Source: Novosphingobium sp. (GTDB lineage: Bacteria; Pseudomonadota; Alphaproteobacteria; Sphingomonadales; Sphingomonadaceae). From it: a stretch of DNA of 64,000 bases. Positions 60,246-64,000 of the stretch are shown here, piece after piece (positions within the stretch are counted from its first letter, which is position 1; each line of letters opens with the position of its first letter). Under the pieces are notes generated by a model. It did no database searches, was not told the origin of the DNA, and saw only the letters and a list, made by a program, of their open reading frames with translations. The stretch covers positions 1 to 64,000 of the forward strand of contig NZ_JANXWG010000068.1 of assembly GCF_025351285.1 (NCBI RefSeq), written 5' to 3'. Made by a program: the position numbers and the translations under genes.

Positions 60246-61054
60246 AGCAGGCCCGTCCGGCTGAAGCGCGCGCGCTTCGAGGCGATCGCCTGCCGTGCTT
60301 CCTCGACCGCCTGCTCCTCGGTCGCGAACAGCAGGTGATCGAGCACAGCCGCCAGATGCGCACGCATGGCCGAACGGGCAAGGCCGGGATCGCGTGACCG
60401 CAATGCAGCAACGATAGCGCTGTGTTCGTCGACCACCGGGGTTACCTTGGCGTCGCGCGCCTTGTCGTGAAGCAGCGCAGATTCGGGCGAGGACGCGCGC
60501 ATCCGCCACAGCTCTTCAACCGCGTGGACCATCGCCGCGTTGCGCGTGCCGCCCGCGATCAGCAAGTGGAACGCCTTGTCCGCCGCGAACTGGGCGCTGA
60601 CGTCCTCGCGCCCACCCCCGTCGGTTTCGGCCATCCGCGCGACCAGCGCATCGAGTTGGTCAAGTTCGTCATCGGTCAGGTTGGTGGCGGCCAGCGCGGC
60701 CGCTTCGCCCTCGATCAGCAGGCGCGCTTCGGTCAGTTCGAAGGCGGTAACGTTGAATTCAGGCGCGTCGGCGGCGCCGGGCAGTTTTTTGACGTAAGCG
60801 CCCGAACCCACGCGCACATCGACATAGCCCTGCACTTCGAGTGCGATGATGGCTTCGCGCACGGTAGGCCGGCTGACACCGTGCGTATCGGCCAGATCAC
60901 GTTCGGCCGGCAGCCTGTCACCAATCTTGAACTTTCCCGAGGCAAGCTGCGCAAACAGCTTGCGCGCCAGTTCCTGATACAACCTGTCGTGCGACTGAAC
61001 TTGCGACATTGGGGTGCCGGCAATCTTGCCATCGGCGGGATCAGCCACTTCCAT
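60242..61054 (-). CDS. GntR/FCD-family regulator of uronate catabolism
   Basis: The 270-aa regulator has an N-terminal winged helix (residues ~20-85; GDRLPAERDLADTHGVSRPT VREAIIALEVQGYVDVR) and a C-terminal FCD domain with the metal-type residues near FELTEARLLIEGEAA and DFH-like block ADKAFHLLIAGGT. GGAG lies 11 nt before ATG at 61054; a later ATG (61009) is possible. It is first in the operon and divergent from manD. FCD regulators such as UxuR and ExuR respond to hexuronate intermediates, so it probably controls both directions through the shared 113-bp region. Confidence 0.9.
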   Translation of the reverse strand: MEVADPADGKIAGTPMSQVQSHDRLYQELARKLFAQLASGKFKIGDRLPAERDLADTHGVSRPTVREAIIALEVQGYVDVRVGSGAYVKKLPGAADAPEFNVTAFELTEARLLIEGEAAALAATNLTDDELDQLDALVARMAETDGGGREDVSAQFAADKAFHLLIAGGTRNAAMVHAVEELWRMRASSPESALLHDKARDAKVTPVVDEHSAIVAALRSRDPGLARSAMRAHLAAVLDHLLFATEEQAVEEARQAIASKRARFSRTGLL

Positions 61055-61167
61055 CACTTCGTCTCCGCGATTTACGGCCTTACCAATTTGTTTAAACTTG
61101 ACAGGCCAAAGAGGATTGGTCAAGCCGGTATAGTCCATTCCGTCGCATGAAACCGGGAAATTCTCGC
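61055..61167. promoter_or_regulatory. divergent control region of the uronate cluster
   Basis: Between the regulator gene and manD lie inverted ACCAAT (61082-61087) and ATTGGT (61115-61120) and a TTTAAA core at 61091-61096. The spacing of 27 bp is longer than in typical GntR half-sites (TTGGT..ACCAA), so the two elements may be separate operators for the two promoters. Confidence 0.45.
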
Positions 61168-62376
61168 ATGAAAATCACCAATGCCAGGGTTGTTGTCACG
61201 TGTCCGGGGCGCAATTTCGTCACCCTCGTGATCGAGACCGACCAGGGCGTGACCGGGATCGGCGACGCGACGCTCAACGGGCGCGAATTGTCGGTGGTGT
61301 CGTATCTGGCCGATCACGTGGTGCCGTGCCTGATCGGCATGGACCCGCGCCGGATCGAGGACATTTGGCAATACCTCTACCGCGGCGCGTACTGGCGGCG
61401 CGGGCCGGTGACGATGCGCGCGGTCGCCGCGGTCGATGTGGCGCTGTGGGATATAAAGGCCAAGATGGCCGGGATGCCGCTGTACCAGTTGCTCGGCGGG
61501 CGCAGCCGCGATGGGGTGATGGTCTATGGCCACGCCAACGGCGATGATATTGCGCAGACGGTCGATGCCGTCGGCCAGTATATCGACATGGGCTACAAGG
61601 CGATCCGCGCGCAATCGGGCGTGCCGGGGGTGAAGGATGCCTATGGAGTCGGACGCGGCAAGCTTTACTACGAACCCGCCGATGCCGAACTGCCGAGCGT
61701 GACCGGGTGGGACACGCACAAGGCGCTGACCACGGTGCCCAAGTTGTTCGAGAAGCTGCGCGACACTTACGGTTTCGACCACCACCTGCTCCACGACGGG
61801 CACCACCGCTATACCCCGCAGGAAGCCGCCACTTTGGGCAAGGCGCTCGAACCGTATCGGCTGTTCTGGCTGGAGGATTGCAGCCCGGCCGAAAACCAGG
61901 AGGCGTTCAAGCTGGTCCGCCAGCACACCACCACGCCGCTGGCGGTGGGCGAGATCTTCAACACGATCTGGGACTGCAAGGACCTGATCCAGAACCAGTT
62001 GATCGACTATATCCGCGCCACCGTGGTCGGGGCCGGCGGGATCACGCATCTGCGCCGCATCGCCGATCTGGCCGCGATGTACCAAGTGCGCACCGGCTGC
62101 CACGGCGCCACCGATCTTTCGCCCGTCACGATGGGCGCAGCGCTGCATTTCGACACCTGGGTGCCCAACTTCGGCATCCAGGAATACATGCGCCATACGC
62201 CCGAAACCGACGCGGTTTTCCCGCACGACTACACCTTTGCCGACGGCTTCCTGCACTGCGGCGAAACCCCCGGCCACGGGGTGTCGATCGACGAGGCCCA
62301 GGCCGCGAAATACCCGTATAAGCCGGCGTACCTGCCGGTTGCGCGGTTGGGCGATGGCACGATGTGGAACTGGTAG
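61168..62376 (+). CDS. manD: D-mannonate dehydratase (ManD, enolase superfamily)
   Basis: The 402-aa enzyme dehydrates D-mannonate to 2-keto-3-deoxygluconate. It agrees closely with the structurally known Novosphingobium aromaticivorans Man[58 protein letters not shown] (catalytic Tyr region), [16 protein letters not shown] (metal Asp and His), LFWLEDC and [10 protein letters not shown] (metal Glu residues). The ATG at 61168 gives exactly the length of that enzyme; an ATG seven codons earlier is possible. It is divergent from the fadR-type gene. Confidence 0.96.
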   Translation: MKITNARVVVTCPGRNFVTLVIETDQGVTGIGDATLNGRELSVVSYLADHVVPCLIGMDPRRIEDIWQYLYRGAYWRRGPVTMRAVAAVDVALWDIKAKMAGMPLYQLLGGRSRDGVMVYGHANGDDIAQTVDAVGQYIDMGYKAIRAQSGVPGVKDAYGVGRGKLYYEPADAELPSVTGWDTHKALTTVPKLFEKLRDTYGFDHHLLHDGHHRYTPQEAATLGKALEPYRLFWLEDCSPAENQEAFKLVRQHTTTPLAVGEIFNTIWDCKDLIQNQLIDYIRATVVGAGGITHLRRIADLAAMYQVRTGCHGATDLSPVTMGAALHFDTWVPNFGIQEYMRHTPETDAVFPHDYTFADGFLHCGETPGHGVSIDEAQAAKYPYKPAYLPVARLGDGTMWNW

Positions 62377-62377
62377 G

Positions 62378-63277
62378 TTGCGCATCTGCGTCGTTGGCGA
62401 AGGGATGCTAGAGCTTTCGCGCAGCGGTGATGGCTGGCGGTTGGGGTATGGCGGCGACACGCTCAACACCGCGATTCACCTGGTGCGCTATGGGCACAGC
62501 GTCGCGTTCCTGACAGCGCTCGGCGACGATCCGTTCAGTGCCGATTTGCGCGCCGATTGGGCGGCGGAAGGCCTCGACACCAGCCTTACCCTGACCGATC
62601 CGGCGCACACCGCCGGGCTTTACGCGATCCGCACCGATGACGCGGGCGAGCGCTCGTTCGCCTATTGGCGCAGCGACAGCGCGGCGCGGCGAACATTCGC
62701 GCTGCCGGGAATCGAGGCGGCGCTGGCCGAGGCGGAACAGGCCGATGCGCTGGTGTTCTCACTGATCACGCTGGCGGTGCTGCCGCCCGATGCGCGCGGG
62801 CGGCTGTTCGAATTGTGCGCAGCGGTGCGGGCGCGGGGCGGCAAAGTGGTATTCGATGGCAATTACCGGCCTCGGCTGTGGGGTTCGACCGCCGAAGCCA
62901 CCGCCGCACGCGATGCCGCGATTGCGCATGCCGATATCGGCTTGCCGACGCTGGACGATGAATCATTGCTCAATCCCGGCGCAACGGCAGACACGGTCGC
63001 CGCGCTTTGGCAGGGCCGAGGCTGCGGCGAAACCGTGGTCAAGCTGGGGCCGCAAGGCTGCCGCCTGCCCGACGGCCGCATCATCGCCCCACCGCAAGTG
63101 CTCGTCCCCCGCGACACCAGCGGCGCGGGCGATGCCTTCAACGCCGGCTTTCTCGATGCGCGGTTGCGAGGGGCACCGATCGCCGAAGCCGCGCTGGCCG
63201 GGCATCGCCTGGCCGGCTGGGTGGTCACACGGGCCGGCGCCATCCCAGCACGCAGCGACAACGCACCATACACCTGA
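62378..63277 (+). CDS. kdgK: 2-keto-3-deoxygluconate kinase (PfkB family)
   Basis: The 299-aa ribokinase-like enzyme phosphorylates KDG to KDPG. PfkB motifs are N-terminal GYGGDTLNTAIHLVRYG, FDGNYRPRLWG (KDG-kinase type), VVKLGPQG and the catalytic DTSGAGDAFNAGFLDARL. The best start is TTG at 62378, giving LRICVVGEGMLELS, two bases after the manD stop; no ATG lies before the conserved part. No KDPG aldolase gene is in the window. Confidence 0.92.
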   Translation: MRICVVGEGMLELSRSGDGWRLGYGGDTLNTAIHLVRYGHSVAFLTALGDDPFSADLRADWAAEGLDTSLTLTDPAHTAGLYAIRTDDAGERSFAYWRSDSAARRTFALPGIEAALAEAEQADALVFSLITLAVLPPDARGRLFELCAAVRARGGKVVFDGNYRPRLWGSTAEATAARDAAIAHADIGLPTLDDESLLNPGATADTVAALWQGRGCGETVVKLGPQGCRLPDGRIIAPPQVLVPRDTSGAGDAFNAGFLDARLRGAPIAEAALAGHRLAGWVVTRAGAIPARSDNAPYT

Positions 63278-63295
63278 AATCGCAGGCAAAAAGAA

Positions 63296-63323
63296 GGCCG
63301 GCCAGACTTGCGTCAGGCCGGCC
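63296..63323 (-). terminator. intrinsic terminator between convergent genes
   Basis: GGCCGGCC arms (63296-63303 and 63316-63323) with an inner GAC/GTC stem and TTGC loop form a strong hairpin. On the minus strand it is followed by TTCTTTTT, a good terminator for the TonB receptor gene. On the plus strand it lacks a U run but may still stop kdgK transcripts. Confidence 0.8.
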
Positions 63324-63347
63324 CTTCAGTGGGTGGATTTCGTGTAA

Positions 63348-64000
63348 TCAGTACTTCGCGGCGATCTTGATCCCGAAATAGCGGCGGCTGTCGCGTGGCA
63401 GGAACTGGACTACGGTGTGAACGCCGGTCGTCCCGAACACGTCGGTCAGCGCCGAGGCGTAGTGCGTGTTGAACAAGTTGGTGGCGAAGGCGGTGAACTT
63501 GAACGCCTTGTATTCCACCCCGATCGAGCCGTTGAAAATGCCATAGGCCTTCTGCGCCAGCAGCGGATCGCCCAGCAGGTCGAAGCTGACCCCGCTCTGG
63601 TGCTGGTAGTTGATTCCGATCGACCCCTTGGCCTCTCCACCGAGCGACTGTTCGATCATCGTGCTGAGGTTGAACTTGAACTTGGGCGAGTTGGGCAACT
63701 GGCTGCCCGAACGGTCCTGGAACATGGCAGCCGTTGAGGCACCGGGAGGCGTGTAAAGCCCGCAAGAATTGATACCATATGTGGCAGCAGCCCCTGCCAG
63801 GGCCTGATCTGCGGCCTGCCCCGCATAACAAGCCGCGCCGGGGAACGAGCGAACCTTGGCGTCTGTATAGGCGGCCGAACCATCCAGGTGCAGCCATTCG
63901 ACCGGACGCGCCTGCAACTCGAGTTCGACGCCCTTGGTGCGCAGCTTGCCGACGTTGTTGAGCTTCTGTTGCAGCGCACCGTTGAGGAACTGCGACGATT
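63348..64000 (-). CDS. TonB-dependent outer-membrane receptor (3' part only)
   Basis: About 217 C-terminal residues are in the window; the gene continues past 64000. The reading GKLRTKGVELELQARPVEWL, NSPKFKFNLSTMIEQ, FTAFATNLFNTHYASAL and the terminal YFGIKIAAKY (final aromatic residue of the last beta strand) are typical of sphingomonad TonB receptors. It is convergent with kdgK and ends at the hairpin at 63296. Next to the uronate cluster it may import oligosaccharides. The plug domain is not visible, so substrate type cannot be read. Confidence 0.88.
   Translation of the reverse strand, partial: SSQFLNGALQQKLNNVGKLRTKGVELELQARPVEWLHLDGSAAYTDAKVRSFPGAACYAGQAADQALAGAAATYGINSCGLYTPPGASTAAMFQDRSGSQLPNSPKFKFNLSTMIEQSLGGEAKGSIGINYQHQSGVSFDLLGDPLLAQKAYGIFNGSIGVEYKAFKFTAFATNLFNTHYASALTDVFGTTGVHTVVQFLPRDSRRYFGIKIAAKY

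Overview
The window looks like a chromosomal segment of an alphaproteobacterium of the order Sphingomonadales, most likely Novosphingobium or a close relative. The evidence is high GC with strong third-position bias, the housekeeping order purE-purK-folA-ribF-ileS-lspA-bamF-like, and a D-mannonate dehydratase that reads almost like the one known from Novosphingobium aromaticivorans. All assignments come from reading the sequence; no searches were run.

Layout. (1) 1-8012, minus strand: a conserved housekeeping run (DUF3035 lipoprotein, lspA, ileS, ribF, folA, purK, purE, gpmA, a small basic protein). Four successive junctions are 4-nt stop/start overlaps. The ileS frame carries three in-frame palindromic repeat insertions. 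(2) 8208-15887: a tRNA-Thr(GGT) gene used as the integration site of a ~7.6 kb island. A 32-bp direct repeat of the tRNA 3' end bounds it. It carries a DUF6538-type tyrosine integrase, several small unknown genes, an AT-rich repeat-laden non-coding region, a serine recombinase, and a complete C-controlled Type II restriction-modification system (C-R operon facing M, with matching C-boxes). Just beyond the right repeat lies a frameshifted remnant of a second, related integrase, so elements have accumulated in tandem here. (3) 16293-49559: a type VI secretion locus. It encodes an exported TPR-CHAT protein, an unknown 196-aa protein, TssM, TssL with an OmpA tail, TssK, an FHA protein, a DUF6931-like protein, VgrG, Hcp, ClpV, TssG/F/E, two TssC paralogues, TssB, TssA, a SAM methyltransferase with a regulatory domain, a second FHA protein, an AT-rich orphan gene with a long hydrophobic core, and the PpkA/PppA kinase-phosphatase pair. 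No TssJ and no PAAR gene is visible. TssL and PpkA share an N-terminal TVFRP motif that looks like a phospho-threonine ligand for the FHA proteins. (4) 49698-52703: an M23 peptidase, a CPBP membrane protease and a flavin reductase-like protein. (5) 52795-63277: a hexuronate utilisation cluster. A GntR/FCD regulator, a Tat-exported esterase, UxaC, UxuB, an MFS transporter and a GH31 glycosidase form one leftward operon with five consecutive 4-nt overlaps, divergent from manD-kdgK. (6) 63348-64000: the 3' end of a TonB-dependent receptor gene.

How it works together. The uronate cluster encodes D-glucuronate -> D-fructuronate (UxaC) -> D-mannonate (UxuB) -> 2-keto-3-deoxygluconate (ManD) -> KDPG (KdgK), with uptake by the TonB receptor and MFS transporter and trimming by the esterase and GH31 enzyme. 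The T6SS appears to be of the Agrobacterium-like, TssJ-less class controlled by threonine phosphorylation. Its most interesting unexplained parts are the AT-rich hydrophobic gene at 46009, the exported CHAT protein, the 196-aa gene after tssM, and the methyltransferase.
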